A stretch of 64,000 nt of DNA from Oscillospiraceae bacterium (GCA_017559185.1 JAFYSU010000027.1:26336-90335), one strand, 5' to 3'; positions 1 to 8,735 are shown, counted from the stretch's first letter. Notes: generated from the sequence alone by a model not told the origin. Made by a program: numbers and translations.

Positions 1-495
1 AGCGTAAATGTAAGGCATTTGCAATCGGTTATGCCGATATTTGAACAAATGGGTTGCATTGTAAAGGCAAATGAAGATACAATATACCTGCAAGCACCGC
101 AAAGACTAAAGGCGGTTAAATGCATACAAACAATGCCCTATCCCGGGTTTCCAACCGATGCACAAGCACCGCTGATGGCTGCGGCTTGTGTGGCTTCGGG
201 TACGAGCATATTTATTGAAAATATTTTTGAAAACCGATTTAAGCACGCATCCGAATTTAAAAGGATGGGTGCTGAAATTGAAGTGCAGGGAAGAACTGCC
301 GCAGTTCACGGAGTTTCGCACCTGCATGGTGCTAATGTTAAATGTACCGACCTGCGTGGCGGTGCCGCAGTGCTTGTTTGTGCACTGGCAGCACACGGAA
401 CAACCGTAGTGAGTGAAACCGAACACATTCTGCGCGGCTACGAGGATATTGACCGTCGGCTTGCTTTGCTTGGGGCGTCAATAAAAAAAGCATGA
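1..495 (+). CDS. murA: MurA, UDP-N-acetylglucosamine 1-carboxyvinyltransferase (3' part only)
   Basis: The reading frame is open from base 1, so only the C-terminal 164 residues are present. MurA transfers enolpyruvate from PEP to UDP-GlcNAc, the first committed step of peptidoglycan synthesis in the cytoplasm. The fragment shows PYPGFPTDAQAP, which carries the aspartate equivalent to E. coli Asp305, then RFKHASEFKRMGA and DLRGGAAVLVCAL, and ends in the RGYEDIDRRLALLGA signature, all in the family order. The stop overlaps the first possible ATG of the next gene, so it is probably co-transcribed with ftsQ. The N-terminal half with the catalytic Cys loop lies outside the window. The family is certain; MurA versus a second MurA paralogue (MurZ) cannot be decided from this part. 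Confidence 0.95.
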   Translation, partial: SVNVRHLQSVMPIFEQMGCIVKANEDTIYLQAPQRLKAVKCIQTMPYPGFPTDAQAPLMAAACVASGTSIFIENIFENRFKHASEFKRMGAEIEVQGRTAAVHGVSHLHGANVKCTDLRGGAAVLVCALAAHGTTVVSETEHILRGYEDIDRRLALLGASIKKA

Positions 496-515
496 AGGTA
501 AAAAAGGAAAGACTA

Positions 516-1598
516 ATGAATGGGGGGAGCAAAATGCGTCGAAAGAAAAATAAGGGAGCAGGCGACTCTCAGGCGCCTGCTCCTCTGAGTAAGCGCAGAC
601 GCTCGGCAAAAAGATATGCCATACATCTGACTTTGTTTTTTATATTTGCGGTAGCTTCGCTTATAACACTCAGTCTTACCGAATTCTTTTTGATAACCTC
701 CATTCAGGTAGAGGGCAATGACCGTTACTCCAACACCGAGGTTATTGAGTATTCGGGAATAAATTTGCAGGACAACCTTTTCAGAATAAATACAAAGCAA
801 GCCTGCGAAAGAATTTCCGAAAATTATCCTTATTTTGAAACGGTTAAAACAAAGCGTATTCTGCCGGATGCTTTGGTTATTCAAGTTACAATGGCACAGC
901 CGACTATTGCAATTGAAACCGAAACAGGTTATGTTCTTGTAAGCTCACAGGGGAAAATTTTGGAAACCGATGTTCAAAATCCCAGTGAAAAGCTGCTCAG
1001 AGTACGAGGGTTGGAGGATTGGGAATATAATACAGGCAGCTTTATAACTGAATTTTCCGAAGAAACACAGCAGGTACAGGAAAAGCTTGAAAAATATGAA
1101 ATGCTCAAAAGCTTTGAAGCAGCACTTGGCAGTGTTCAGCTTTCGCCCATAAACTATATAGATTTGTCCGATAGGTACAATATCAGGGCATTGTATGACG
1201 AAAGAATATTGCTTGAGCTTGGCAGTGAAGCAAAACTGGAGTACAAGCTTAATTTTATTTCCGAAATGCTCAAGGAGAACATACCGCGTGACTTTGGACA
1301 GGATTTTGAAGGTACAATAGATGCAAGCTTTGACAAAATGCTAAGGGTTCGTCCGCGTGATTTAACACAAATTCTTGATGAACGCGCCCTTGACGGTGAC
1401 TCAAACGAAGAAGAGGAAGAGTTTGTATACGGCAGTGATATGCTTCCGCTAATGGTGCCTGTTCGTCCTGGTGACGATGAGTCCGACGATGCAGACTTTG
1501 AAGATTTTTCACCGCAAAATGACGCTGATGCTGAAGATGAAGATGTGGCAGTGTTTGAGTCGGGTGTGAAAACAAAAGATGATGAAGAAACAGAATAA
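516..1598 (+). CDS. ftsQ: FtsQ/DivIB-type cell division protein
   Basis: This is a bitopic division protein of about 360 residues. A basic N-terminus (RRKKNK, SKRRRSAKR) is followed by one hydrophobic segment (YAIHLTLFFIFAVASLITL), then a POTRA domain beginning ITSIQVEGNDRYSNTEV and containing the PYFETVKTKRILPDALVI strand-turn typical of FtsQ. The last 70 or so residues are strikingly acidic, with a run of five Glu and many Asp. In the family the protein scaffolds FtsL/FtsB-DivIC at the septum. Three in-frame ATGs compete: 492 overlaps the murA stop but has no Shine-Dalgarno; 516 follows AAGGAA by 6 bases; 534 follows GGGGGGAG. I chose 516. Its place between murA and ftsZ supports the call. 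No ftsA lies next to it. Confidence 0.88.
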   Translation: MNGGSKMRRKKNKGAGDSQAPAPLSKRRRSAKRYAIHLTLFFIFAVASLITLSLTEFFLITSIQVEGNDRYSNTEVIEYSGINLQDNLFRINTKQACERISENYPYFETVKTKRILPDALVIQVTMAQPTIAIETETGYVLVSSQGKILETDVQNPSEKLLRVRGLEDWEYNTGSFITEFSEETQQVQEKLEKYEMLKSFEAALGSVQLSPINYIDLSDRYNIRALYDERILLELGSEAKLEYKLNFISEMLKENIPRDFGQDFEGTIDASFDKMLRVRPRDLTQILDERALDGDSNEEEEEFVYGSDMLPLMVPVRPGDDESDDADFEDFSPQNDADAEDEDVAVFESGVKTKDDEETE

Positions 1599-1637
1599 AG
1601 TTTTGAATAATTATTTGTGAAAATTGTGCCATATAAA

Positions 1638-1666
1638 TTGAAAGTTTAATGAAAATGTGCTAAATT
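1638..1666 (+). promoter_or_regulatory. Probable sigma-A promoter of ftsZ
   Basis: TTGAAA (1638-1643), a 17-base spacer and TAAATT (1661-1666) lie in the 205-base gap between ftsQ and ftsZ. This gives a leader of about 130 bases. It is a pattern match only. Confidence 0.45.
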
Positions 1667-1803
1667 AGTAATGGTTGTATATTTTTCGGGCATAAAGGTC
1701 TGCTTTGGCGTTTAATTTAATGTTTTTATGCCATAGCAGGGGATTAAAAAGCAATATCGGAAAAACGAAAAATAGATAAATGTGAAAAAGGGGAGAATGT
1801 CTT

Positions 1804-3024
1804 ATGGCAGAGTTTGAAATGGACCGTGACCTTCAAAACAATGTTGTCATCAAGGTAATAGGTGTTGGCGGAGGCGGCGGAAACGCTGTTAACCGTATGA
1901 TTGAATCTGATATGCAGGGTGTGGAATTTATTTCCGTAAACACCGACAGACAGGCTCTTAACCATTCCCGTGCTACACAGAAAATGGTTATTGGCGACAA
2001 ATGCACACAGGGTCGTGGTGCAGGTGGTAACCCTGAAGTAGGTAAAAAAGCTGCAGAAGAAAGCACCGAAAAAATTCAGGCAGCAATCAGAAATTCCCAG
2101 ATGATTTTTATTGCAGCAGGCATGGGCGGCGGTACCGGTACAGGTGCAGCTCCTGTTGTTGCAAAAATTGCTAAAGATATGGGTATTCTTACCGTAGCGG
2201 TAGTTACCAAGCCTTTTAAATTTGAAGGTAAAAGAAAAATGGAACAGGCAGAGGAAGGTATCCGCAATCTGCGCGAAAATGTAGATGCGCTCCTCATTAT
2301 TCAGAACGAACGCCTTAAATCCATTTCCGAAGGCAAAATTACACTGCTTAATGCATTTATTGAAGCGGACAATGTACTCAGACACGGTGTTCAGAGTATT
2401 TCCGACCTCATTTACCGTCCTGGTATAATCAACCTTGACTTTGCGGATGTATCCTCCAAGCTCAGTGGTGCAGGTATTGCACACATGGGTGTTGGCCGTG
2501 CTTCCGGCAAGGATAATGTTATTGAAGCAGCTAAAGCAGCTATTGCATCCCCATTGCTGGAATCCTCCATTGATGGTGCAAAAAGAATTCTGCTTAACTA
2601 CTGCTTGTCCTCCAGTGCTATTCTTGATGATATCGAAGATGCGTGTGACTTGGTTTCCAGTGCTGCACATCCTGATGTTGACCTTAAATTTGGTATCTGC
2701 TTGGACGATGACCTTGGCGACGAAGTTGTATGTACAGTTATTGCGGCTGAATTCGACAACGCTCCGCCTATCGTAAGCGTACAAAGCAATCTGCACGACT
2801 TCCGCTCCAACTTTGCAGGTCAGCAGGGTCATCAGCAAACAGCGGCTTCCGTATCGGCAGCTTCTGCAAGAAACGGATTTACCGTTGAAACAACCAGCTC
2901 CCTGTTTAAAGATGAAAGCGAAAGCAAGGAATCCGTTTTCTCCCGCGATGGCGATTTCGACAGTACATATGACGAAGGTCCTGTTGACGATTTGCTGGAT
3001 ATTTTCAAGAAGAAAATAAAATAG
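1804..3024 (+). CDS. ftsZ: Cell division GTPase FtsZ
   Basis: The 406-residue tubulin homologue polymerises into the cytokinetic Z-ring. The GTP-binding loop [14 protein letters not shown] is near residue 20, the tubulin signature [12 protein letters not shown] near residue 103, and the T7-loop region [15 protein letters not shown] near residue 210. A variable, Gln/Ser/Asp-rich linker follows residue 320 and the chain ends in [13 protein letters not shown], which fits the conserved tail that binds FtsA, SepF or ZipA-like partners. A strong GGGGAG ribosome-binding site precedes the ATG. It has its own probable promoter and a good terminator downstream, so it can be a single-gene unit. Codon use is biased as in highly expressed genes. 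No ftsA is adjacent, so the membrane tether must be encoded elsewhere. Confidence 0.98.
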   Translation: MAEFEMDRDLQNNVVIKVIGVGGGGGNAVNRMIESDMQGVEFISVNTDRQALNHSRATQKMVIGDKCTQGRGAGGNPEVGKKAAEESTEKIQAAIRNSQMIFIAAGMGGGTGTGAAPVVAKIAKDMGILTVAVVTKPFKFEGKRKMEQAEEGIRNLRENVDALLIIQNERLKSISEGKITLLNAFIEADNVLRHGVQSISDLIYRPGIINLDFADVSSKLSGAGIAHMGVGRASGKDNVIEAAKAAIASPLLESSIDGAKRILLNYCLSSSAILDDIEDACDLVSSAAHPDVDLKFGICLDDDLGDEVVCTVIAAEFDNAPPIVSVQSNLHDFRSNFAGQQGHQQTAASVSAASARNGFTVETTSSLFKDESESKESVFSRDGDFDSTYDEGPVDDLLDIFKKKIK

Positions 3025-3041
3025 TTTAACCTTGAAATTTT

Positions 3042-3078
3042 CAGAGCCTGTTCATTTTAGGAACAGGCTCTGTTTGCT
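3042..3078 (+). terminator. Intrinsic terminator of ftsZ
   Basis: A perfect 12-bp stem (CAGAGCCTGTTC with GAACAGGCTCTG) around a 7-base loop is followed by a T-rich tail. Confidence 0.85.
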
Positions 3079-3117
3079 TATATATAAAAATTGCTTTTGT
3101 GAAAGAGGGTATTTTAA

Positions 3118-4311
3118 ATGCAGTTCAAAATGTCGGATAAAATAATGAGAGTAAAGCCGTCGGCAATAGGGGAAATATTAAAACATTCCTCTGACCCGTC
3201 TGTTATTGCATTTTCGGCAGGAAATCCTGCGCCTGAATCGTTCCCTGTAAAAGCAATAAAACAGATAATTGATGAAATTTTTGTTGAAAATCCAATCGGA
3301 GCACTGCAGTATTCCGTAACGGAAGGCTATGCACCGCTTCGCCAAGCTTTGGCACAGATGTGTGCTGAACGCTATGGCATTGATATGTCTGAAAACGAGG
3401 TTATCCTCACAGCAGGGGCGCAGCAGGCAATAGACCTTTTGTGCAAGGTAATTTGCAACGAGGGCGATGCGGTAATAAGTGAAAACCCAAGCTTTGTTGG
3501 TGCGCTTAACAGCTTTCGTGCATATAATACCGAGCTTTTGGGCGTTGAAATGGAAGAGGACGGAATAAACATTCAAGAGCTGGAAAATCTGCTTAAAGCA
3601 AAACCAAATGCAAAGCTGATGTACCTTATTCCAAACTTCCAAAATCCTTCGGGAAAAACAATGTCTTGGGAAAAACGCAAGGCAGTTTACGAACTTGCCT
3701 GCAAATACGACATTGTAGTAATCGAGGATAACCCATACGGAGAGCTCAGGGTAGCGGGTGAGGCTGTTCCTGCAATAAAAACAATTGACACCGAAGGCAG
3801 AGTTGTTTTTACAGGCAGTTTTTCAAAAATTTTGTCTCCGGGGCTGCGTGTGGGATTTATTGTAATGAATAAAGCCTTGGTGGACAAATTCACTGTTGCA
3901 AAACAGTGCGGTGATGTACACACACCAATACTCAACCAGATGATATGCCATAAATTCATTACAGAACACGATTTTGACGCACATATTAAAAATTTGCAGG
4001 AAGTATACCGCAGAAAATGTACTTTAATGCTTGAACACATCAAAAAGAACTTTTCCGAAAAGGTTAAATATACCGTGCCGGAGGGCGGCTTGTTTATATG
4101 GTGTACTCTGCCGAAAGAAGTAGACATGATGAGCTTTTGCTCCCGTGCGGTTGCCGAATACAAGGTGGCTGTTGTGCCGGGTACAGTGTTCGATTGTGAC
4201 GACAACGCAGTTTCACAAAGTTTTCGTATGAATTTTTCCGCAGTGTCGGATGAAGCCATTATAAAAGGCTGCGAAATCCTTGGAAAATTAACAAAAGAGC
4301 TGTTGGATTAG
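3118..4311 (+). CDS. PLP-dependent aminotransferase, class I/II (2-aminoadipate/LysN-like)
   Basis: A 397-residue fold-type I aminotransferase. It shows the substrate/cofactor elements ISFSAGNPAPESFP-like motif near residue 35 (here IAFSAGNPAPESFP), YSVTEGYAPLRQAL, LTAGAQQAIDLL, IPNFQNPSGKTMS, VIEDNPYGELR with the PLP-pyridine aspartate, and GSFSKILSPGLRVGF with the Schiff-base lysine near residue 237. These are typical of the MocR/LysN branch (2-aminoadipate, aromatic or branched-chain transaminases) but without an N-terminal HTH domain. The gene upstream of pheA encourages a role in aromatic amino-acid transamination, which is inference. GAGGG precedes the ATG. The stop codon lies inside the left inverted repeat of the structured element that follows. 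Confidence 0.9.
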   Translation: MQFKMSDKIMRVKPSAIGEILKHSSDPSVIAFSAGNPAPESFPVKAIKQIIDEIFVENPIGALQYSVTEGYAPLRQALAQMCAERYGIDMSENEVILTAGAQQAIDLLCKVICNEGDAVISENPSFVGALNSFRAYNTELLGVEMEEDGINIQELENLLKAKPNAKLMYLIPNFQNPSGKTMSWEKRKAVYELACKYDIVVIEDNPYGELRVAGEAVPAIKTIDTEGRVVFTGSFSKILSPGLRVGFIVMNKALVDKFTVAKQCGDVHTPILNQMICHKFITEHDFDAHIKNLQEVYRRKCTLMLEHIKKNFSEKVKYTVPEGGLFIWCTLPKEVDMMSFCSRAVAEYKVAVVPGTVFDCDDNAVSQSFRMNFSAVSDEAIIKGCEILGKLTKELLD

Positions 4312-4591
4312 TCCAACGGTAATTGACACACACCGCATTTCAACGGCTCTATTCGTCGCTTTTGGACTTGTCATCCTTGCCTTAGCACCTGCAAGGTAAG
4401 CGTCTTCCGCATCCAAAATCACTCGAATATTTCTCGCTGAAATGTGCAAAGCAGTTTTTTTGGTGCAAATTTTTGTCCGAGCAAGGCAATGTCCGCAGGT
4501 AATCCTTGTTGGCTTGCCAAGGACATTAACGCAGTTCGGGCGGGAATTCGCCCGAATAAAACCGATGCGGGTTCAATTCCCGTTGGACTAA
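4308..4591 (+). other. Structured intergenic element with tRNA-like ends, unknown function
   Basis: The 298-base gap between the aminotransferase and pheA is bounded by perfect 12-base inverted repeats, TTAGTCCAACGG (4308-4319) and CCGTTGGACTAA (4580-4591). The left end can be read as a tRNA-like D-arm (GTC ... GAC around an AACGGTAA loop, 4311-4327). The right end carries a T-arm-like hairpin (GCGGG, loop TTCAATT, CCCGT, 4568-4584). Between them are several nested hairpins: CATTTCA/TGAAATG (4337/4438), TTTTGGA/TCCAAAA, CCTTGC/GCAAGG (4375/4391), AATGTCC/GGACATT (4488/4521) and a perfect 8-bp stem TTCGGGCG/CGCCCGAA (4535/4549). No anticodon arm of normal geometry and no tmRNA tag frame is visible. 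It is not a T-box leader. It could be a dispersed structured repeat, a tRNA relic with an insertion, or a pheA leader RNA. Confidence 0.5.
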
Positions 4592-4609
4592 CATGAAAGG
4601 ATAATTCCT

Positions 4610-5779
4610 ATGGATTTAAAGCAAAGCAGGGAACAAATCGACCTGTTGGACGAGCAGATAGTTCGCCTTATGATACAGCGAATGGATTTAATGGAAGATG
4701 TTGTGCGCTACAAGGAAGAAAATAATCTGCCTGTTGAGTATATACAGCGTGAGCAGCAAGTGCTTGAGCATGCATTGTCCATTTCACCGCAGGATTATGC
4801 CGACAGCATGAAGCTGCTGTATTCCGCTGTTTTTGATATTTGCAGGGACAAACAGTACAGAAAAATGTATAATGCCGAAGAGCATTTGAAAAAAGTGGCA
4901 GAAATTACCTGCACAAGCATTACAGACAACAAAGATACACGAGTATTGTGCCAAGGTGTAGAGGGTGCTTATGCGCACATTGCCGCAAAGGCGGTATTCA
5001 AAAACGCAGACATTGCCTTTGAAAAAACATGGAAAGATGTTTTTGAACAGGTACAATGCGGAAAAGCCGACTACGGTGTACTGCCGATAGAAAATTCCAC
5101 AGCAGGCTCGGTAAATGAGGTTTACGACCTTATGTCGCATTACAACTGCTTTATTGCAAAGGCGGTAAAGCTTAGGATAGACCATTGTCTTGTTGCTTGC
5201 GAAGGTACAGAAATAGGCAGCGTTAAAAAAATTCTTTCGCATCCGCAGGCGTTAAGCCAGTGCAGCCATTATACCGAGGAGCTTAACGCAGTTACACAAG
5301 CTATGCCAAACACTGCCGTAGCGGCTGAATTTGTTTCCAAGCAAAAGGATAAAAGCTTGGCGGCAATAGCCTCACGCCTTACTGCCGAGCTTTACGGCTT
5401 AAAGGTTTTGGACAGTGCTGTGCAGAACGCCGGCAACAACTACACAAGATTTATTGTTATATCCCGCAAAATGGTGCTTGCCGAAAATGCTGATAAAATA
5501 AGCCTGAGCATGGTTATTCCGCATACTGCGGGTTCGCTTAACCGAGTGCTTATGCGTTTTGCATCTTACGGGCTTAACCTTACCAAGCTGGAGTCCCGCC
5601 CAATTCCGAATACAAATTTTGAATTCCAGTTTTATTTTGATTTGGAGGGCAGTCTGCGGCAGGAAAAGGTGGTAATTTTGCTGAACTACCTTTCAAAGAT
5701 ATATTCCGAATTTCATTTTTTGGGAAACTATGACCAAATTTGTGCCGATTTGGAGGAAGATGTGAATAACCAAGCCTGA
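4610..5779 (+). CDS. pheA: Bifunctional chorismate mutase / prephenate dehydratase (P-protein)
   Basis: A 389-residue enzyme that takes chorismate to prephenate and on to phenylpyruvate for phenylalanine synthesis. Residues 1-85 form an AroQ-type chorismate mutase (SREQIDLLDEQIVRLMIQR). The prephenate dehydratase domain runs from about 105 to 285 and contains GVEGAYAHIAAKAVF, the GVLPIENSTAGSV motif, LSHPQALSQC and the catalytic NNYTRF motif. A C-terminal ACT domain (about 298-375) carries GSLNRVL and LESRPIP, the positions used for phenylalanine feedback binding in this family. AAAGGA stands 9 bases before the ATG. The unusual structured element directly upstream leaves only about 18 bases before the start, so it could form the mRNA leader. 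Confidence 0.97.
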   Translation: MDLKQSREQIDLLDEQIVRLMIQRMDLMEDVVRYKEENNLPVEYIQREQQVLEHALSISPQDYADSMKLLYSAVFDICRDKQYRKMYNAEEHLKKVAEITCTSITDNKDTRVLCQGVEGAYAHIAAKAVFKNADIAFEKTWKDVFEQVQCGKADYGVLPIENSTAGSVNEVYDLMSHYNCFIAKAVKLRIDHCLVACEGTEIGSVKKILSHPQALSQCSHYTEELNAVTQAMPNTAVAAEFVSKQKDKSLAAIASRLTAELYGLKVLDSAVQNAGNNYTRFIVISRKMVLAENADKISLSMVIPHTAGSLNRVLMRFASYGLNLTKLESRPIPNTNFEFQFYFDLEGSLRQEKVVILLNYLSKIYSEFHFLGNYDQICADLEEDVNNQA

Positions 5780-5827
5780 AAAACAGAAAATAGATATCGC
5801 AGGGAAGCGGTTTAGTGTTTTTTTAGC

Positions 5828-5856
5828 TTGCAATTATACGGCTTGTTTGATATAAT
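5828..5856 (+). promoter_or_regulatory. Sigma-A promoter for SRP RNA/dnaX
   Basis: TTGCAA (5828-5833), a 17-base spacer and a perfect TATAAT (5851-5856). A hairpin CGGTACAG/CTGTACCG follows at 5861-5886, near the expected transcript start. Confidence 0.65.
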
Positions 5857-5917
5857 ATATCGGTACAGCTAAACTAAAACTGTACCGATATTAAAATACC
5901 AATGTATTGACAGGGCA

Positions 5918-6066
5918 GTTTGTATGTTTTGTCATGCGGATGTATGGGTCCTGTGCGACAAGACGCCGTGAACCATGTCAGGCGGGGAACCGAGCAGCAT
6001 TAAGCGGATTGCCATGTGCGCCGCAGGTAACCTGTGTGTCCGTATGATAGAGCATACAAACACCCT
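5918..6066 (+). ncRNA. ffs: Signal recognition particle RNA (4.5S-type)
   Basis: The stretch contains the hallmark SRP helix-8 sequence: GTGAACC, GTCAGG, a CGG-GGAA-CCG tetraloop hairpin and AGCAGC, at about 5968-5998. The arms on either side are complementary over a long imperfect stem (TTTGTATG near 5920 with CATACAAA near 6053), and a run of seven T at 6065 ends it, so the stem also acts as terminator. The RNA binds Ffh and directs membrane-protein targeting. Its position just before dnaX is the common Firmicutes order. The 5' end is uncertain by tens of bases, since the best promoter lies about 60 bases upstream. Confidence 0.88.
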
Positions 6067-6098
6067 TTTTTTATTGCTTTGCAAAGGGGGACGCAAAA

Positions 6099-7685
6099 GT
6101 GCATCAGGCACTGTATCGCAAGTACAGACCCAAAAGCTTTGATGATGTTGTGGGACAGGAACATATAACACGAACCCTGCAAAACGAAATTTCGGCAGGG
6201 CGTCCCGCTCATGCTTACCTTTTTACCGGTTCAAGAGGAACAGGTAAAACCACCTGCTCCAAAATTATTGCAAAAGCCGTAAACTGTCCGCATCAGGACG
6301 ACGGCAACCCATGCGGCTTGTGTGATATATGCCGTGGGGTTGATGATGGCTCGTTAATGGATGTAACCGAAATTGACGCTGCAACCAATACAAGCGTCGA
6401 CAATGTGCGCCAGCTGCGTGAGGAAGCACAGTTTACGCCGGCAACGGGTAAATACAGGGTTTATATAATAGACGAGGTTCACATGCTTTCAAGCGGGGCA
6501 TTCAACGCATTGCTTAAAATTATGGAAGAACCGCCCGCACATGTTATATTTATTCTGGCTACAACCGAAGTACACAAAATACCCACTACAATAATTTCAC
6601 GCTGCCAGCGGTTTGACTTTAAACGAATAGCACCGGACATAATAGCAGCCAGATTAAAAGAAGTAAGCCTAAACGAAGGCTTTGGTTTGCAGGATGATGC
6701 AGCACAGCTTGTTGCAAAACTGGCGGAAGGTGGTATGCGTGATGCGCTTTCACTGCTTGATGTATGCCGTTCGTACAGCGATGATGTAACCGCGGACATA
6801 GTTGCTCATGCTGCCGGTCTTATGATGGAGGATACACTCTTCAAAATTGCCGAAAGCATACACGATGGTGACCTGCCAACGGTTACGGCACTGCTTGACG
6901 AGGTTAACAGTACCTCGGTGGATTATTCATCACTTACGGCGCAAATGCTCAGGTATTACCGAAACCTTATGCTTATTAAGGCTTCGGGCGGCAAAACCGA
7001 GGTTGCGGGCATTTTTGCTCAGCAAGCGGAAAAATATCGCGAGCAACAAGCAAAATTCACTTTAGAGTATATTTTGTACTGTTTGAGCGTGCTGCAGGAA
7101 ACGGTTACCGCGCTTTCCCGTTCGCAGCAGCCAAGAATAGATTTGGAAATGGCTGTTGTTAAAATGTCGGACATTACGCTGGACAGCTCGCCAAAGGCAC
7201 TGCTTGCAAGAGTTGCCAAGCTGGAGGGTGACATTAAATCGGGAAAAGTTTCGGTACAGCCGAAAGCCGAAAAAGCTGCACAAGACGAACAGCAAAAAGC
7301 CGAAAGCTCGCAGGCGGTGTATCAAGATAAACCTGTTACCGACCTTACCAAGATAGTTCCGTTTACAAAATGGGGCGAAGTATTGATAAAACTGCAAAAA
7401 AAGAACGCTGCACTGGCGGGAGCACTTGCCAAATCCGAAGCATTTTTGTATAATGACTTGGTACTTATAAAATCAGACGGTGAAATGTTCCTGAATATGA
7501 TACGTACCAGCGATTTTGCAAAGCAGTCGATACATGAGTCCATTATCGAGGTTACAGGCAAAAAGCATCGTCTCGGCCCATACCGAAGCGATAAATACGA
7601 GATTGTTCAGGAAAAATCCGACCCGCTTGAGGAGCTTATTTCCAAGGTGGAAGCATCGAATGATGTGGATTTTTCCGTCAGATAA
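6099..7685 (+). CDS. dnaX: DNA polymerase III subunit gamma/tau
   Basis: A 528-residue clamp-loader ATPase. The N-terminus LYRKYRPKSFDDVVGQEH is the family signature. Walker A is GSRGTGKTT (about residue 45), the zinc-binding cysteines are in CPHQDDGNPCGLCDIC, Walker B is VYIIDEVHML, and the sensor region is LATTEVHKIPTTIISRCQRF with the SRC arginine finger. The collar domain follows, then a Lys/Glu/Ala-rich linker near residue 385 and a short C-terminal tau-like domain. The start is GTG at 6099, placed 8 bases after AAAGGGGG. The SRP RNA lies immediately upstream, and ybaB and recR follow, an order conserved in many bacteria. No slippery A-run for a programmed gamma frameshift was evident. 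Confidence 0.97.
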   Translation: MHQALYRKYRPKSFDDVVGQEHITRTLQNEISAGRPAHAYLFTGSRGTGKTTCSKIIAKAVNCPHQDDGNPCGLCDICRGVDDGSLMDVTEIDAATNTSVDNVRQLREEAQFTPATGKYRVYIIDEVHMLSSGAFNALLKIMEEPPAHVIFILATTEVHKIPTTIISRCQRFDFKRIAPDIIAARLKEVSLNEGFGLQDDAAQLVAKLAEGGMRDALSLLDVCRSYSDDVTADIVAHAAGLMMEDTLFKIAESIHDGDLPTVTALLDEVNSTSVDYSSLTAQMLRYYRNLMLIKASGGKTEVAGIFAQQAEKYREQQAKFTLEYILYCLSVLQETVTALSRSQQPRIDLEMAVVKMSDITLDSSPKALLARVAKLEGDIKSGKVSVQPKAEKAAQDEQQKAESSQAVYQDKPVTDLTKIVPFTKWGEVLIKLQKKNAALAGALAKSEAFLYNDLVLIKSDGEMFLNMIRTSDFAKQSIHESIIEVTGKKHRLGPYRSDKYEIVQEKSDPLEELISKVEASNDVDFSVR

Positions 7686-7717
7686 AAAAGAAGAAATTAT
7701 AAAAGGAGAATAATACA

Positions 7718-8068
7718 ATGAAAGCAAGAGTTCCAAGAAACGCAGGCGGCGCAGCTGCTAATAACATGCAGGGCATGATTCGTCAGGCTCAGAAAATGCA
7801 GGACGAAATGAAACTCAAACAGGATGAAATCGAAGCAATGGAATTCACTACCGAAGCAGGCGGCGGCATGGTTACCTGCGTTATGAACGGTAAAAAAGAA
7901 ATTGTTTCCCTGACACTCAAAAAAGAAGCTGTTGACCCAGAAGATGTAGAAATCCTGCAGGATGCTATTAAAGCAGCAGTTAACGAAGCAATCAAGAAAA
8001 TTGAAGATGTTACCACCGAAGAAATGACCAAAATCACCGGTGGAATTTCCATCCCAGGCCTGTTTTAA
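7718..8068 (+). CDS. ybaB: YbaB/EbfC family nucleoid-associated protein
   Basis: A 116-residue DNA-binding protein that forms dimers shaped like tweezers in characterised homologues. It shows the family pattern NMQGMIRQAQKMQDEMKLKQDEIEAMEFTTEAGGGMVTCVMNGK, here read in pieces, followed by VDPEDVEILQDAIKAAVNEAI and a Gly-rich end (TGGISIPGLF). AAAGGAG precedes the ATG. It sits between dnaX and recR in the usual operon and probably shares their transcript. Codon use is strongly biased, as expected of an abundant protein. Confidence 0.96.
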   Translation: MKARVPRNAGGAAANNMQGMIRQAQKMQDEMKLKQDEIEAMEFTTEAGGGMVTCVMNGKKEIVSLTLKKEAVDPEDVEILQDAIKAAVNEAIKKIEDVTTEEMTKITGGISIPGLF

Positions 8069-8075
8069 TTGACAT

Positions 8076-8675
8076 ATGGGGTATCGCGTTGTACCGCTTA
8101 CAAAGCTGATAGAACAGTTCGAGCGTTTGCCGGGGATAGGAAAAAAATCTGCGCAAAGGCTGGCATTTCACCTGTTGAATATGCCGCAGGAAAAAGCAAA
8201 GGATTTTACGGATACAATTTTGTATGCGCGTGAGCATATACATCGTTGTGCCCGCTGCCAAAATTTAACCGACCAACCGCTTTGTCCTATCTGCGACGAC
8301 CCCAACCGTGATGACTCCACAATATGCGTTGTGGAAAATCCACAGGATGTAATTGCAATCGAACGGACAAGGGATTATAAAGGTAAATATCATGTGCTGC
8401 ATGGACTTATTTCGCCAATGGACGGGGTAGGACCTGACCAACTGTACATAAAAGAACTGCTTGGCATTATTGGCGAAGGCAGAGTACAGGAGGTCATAAT
8501 GGCTACCGACCCTACTGCCGAAGGCGAAGCCACTGCAATGTACATTTCACGCTTGCTCAAGCCTTTGGGGGTAAAGGTTACGCGTTTGGCATTTGGTATT
8601 CCAATTGGCAGCAATTTGGAATATGCGGACGAGGTAACTTTGAACCGTGCAATGCAGGGCAGAAGTGAAATTTAA
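8076..8675 (+). CDS. recR: Recombination mediator protein RecR
   Basis: A 199-residue protein of the RecFOR pathway that helps load RecA at gaps. Residues 8-30 form the helix-hairpin-helix (LIEQFERLPGIGKKSAQRLAFHLL). The C4 zinc finger is CARCQNLTDQPLCPIC near residue 57. A Toprim domain follows (CVVENPQDVIAIE, then ATDPTAEGEATAMYI), and the family ending LEYADEVTLNRAM is present. It starts 7 bases after ybaB with no obvious Shine-Dalgarno, which suggests translational coupling to ybaB. A strong terminator closes the operon. Confidence 0.97.
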   Translation: MGYRVVPLTKLIEQFERLPGIGKKSAQRLAFHLLNMPQEKAKDFTDTILYAREHIHRCARCQNLTDQPLCPICDDPNRDDSTICVVENPQDVIAIERTRDYKGKYHVLHGLISPMDGVGPDQLYIKELLGIIGEGRVQEVIMATDPTAEGEATAMYISRLLKPLGVKVTRLAFGIPIGSNLEYADEVTLNRAMQGRSEI

Positions 8676-8702
8676 CCGAATTTATAACAATTGCATAAAA
8701 AG

Positions 8703-8731
8703 AGAACCGCATTTTTGGCGGTTCTTTTTTT
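8703..8731 (+). terminator. Terminator of the dnaX-ybaB-recR operon
   Basis: AGAACCGC pairs with GCGGTTCT over a short loop, followed by seven T. Confidence 0.85.
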
Positions 8732-8735
8732 ATGC

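Noticed and set aside
4308..4591. tmRNA (ssrA) or intron-split tRNA as the identity of this element
   Set aside because: No tag frame, no G3-U70 alanine identity pair, no proper anticodon arm, and the acceptor starts with T-A; the likeness is limited to the D- and T-arm segments.
4312..4609. T-box leader for pheA
   Set aside because: The T-box sequence AGGGTGGNACCGCG and a specifier loop are absent.
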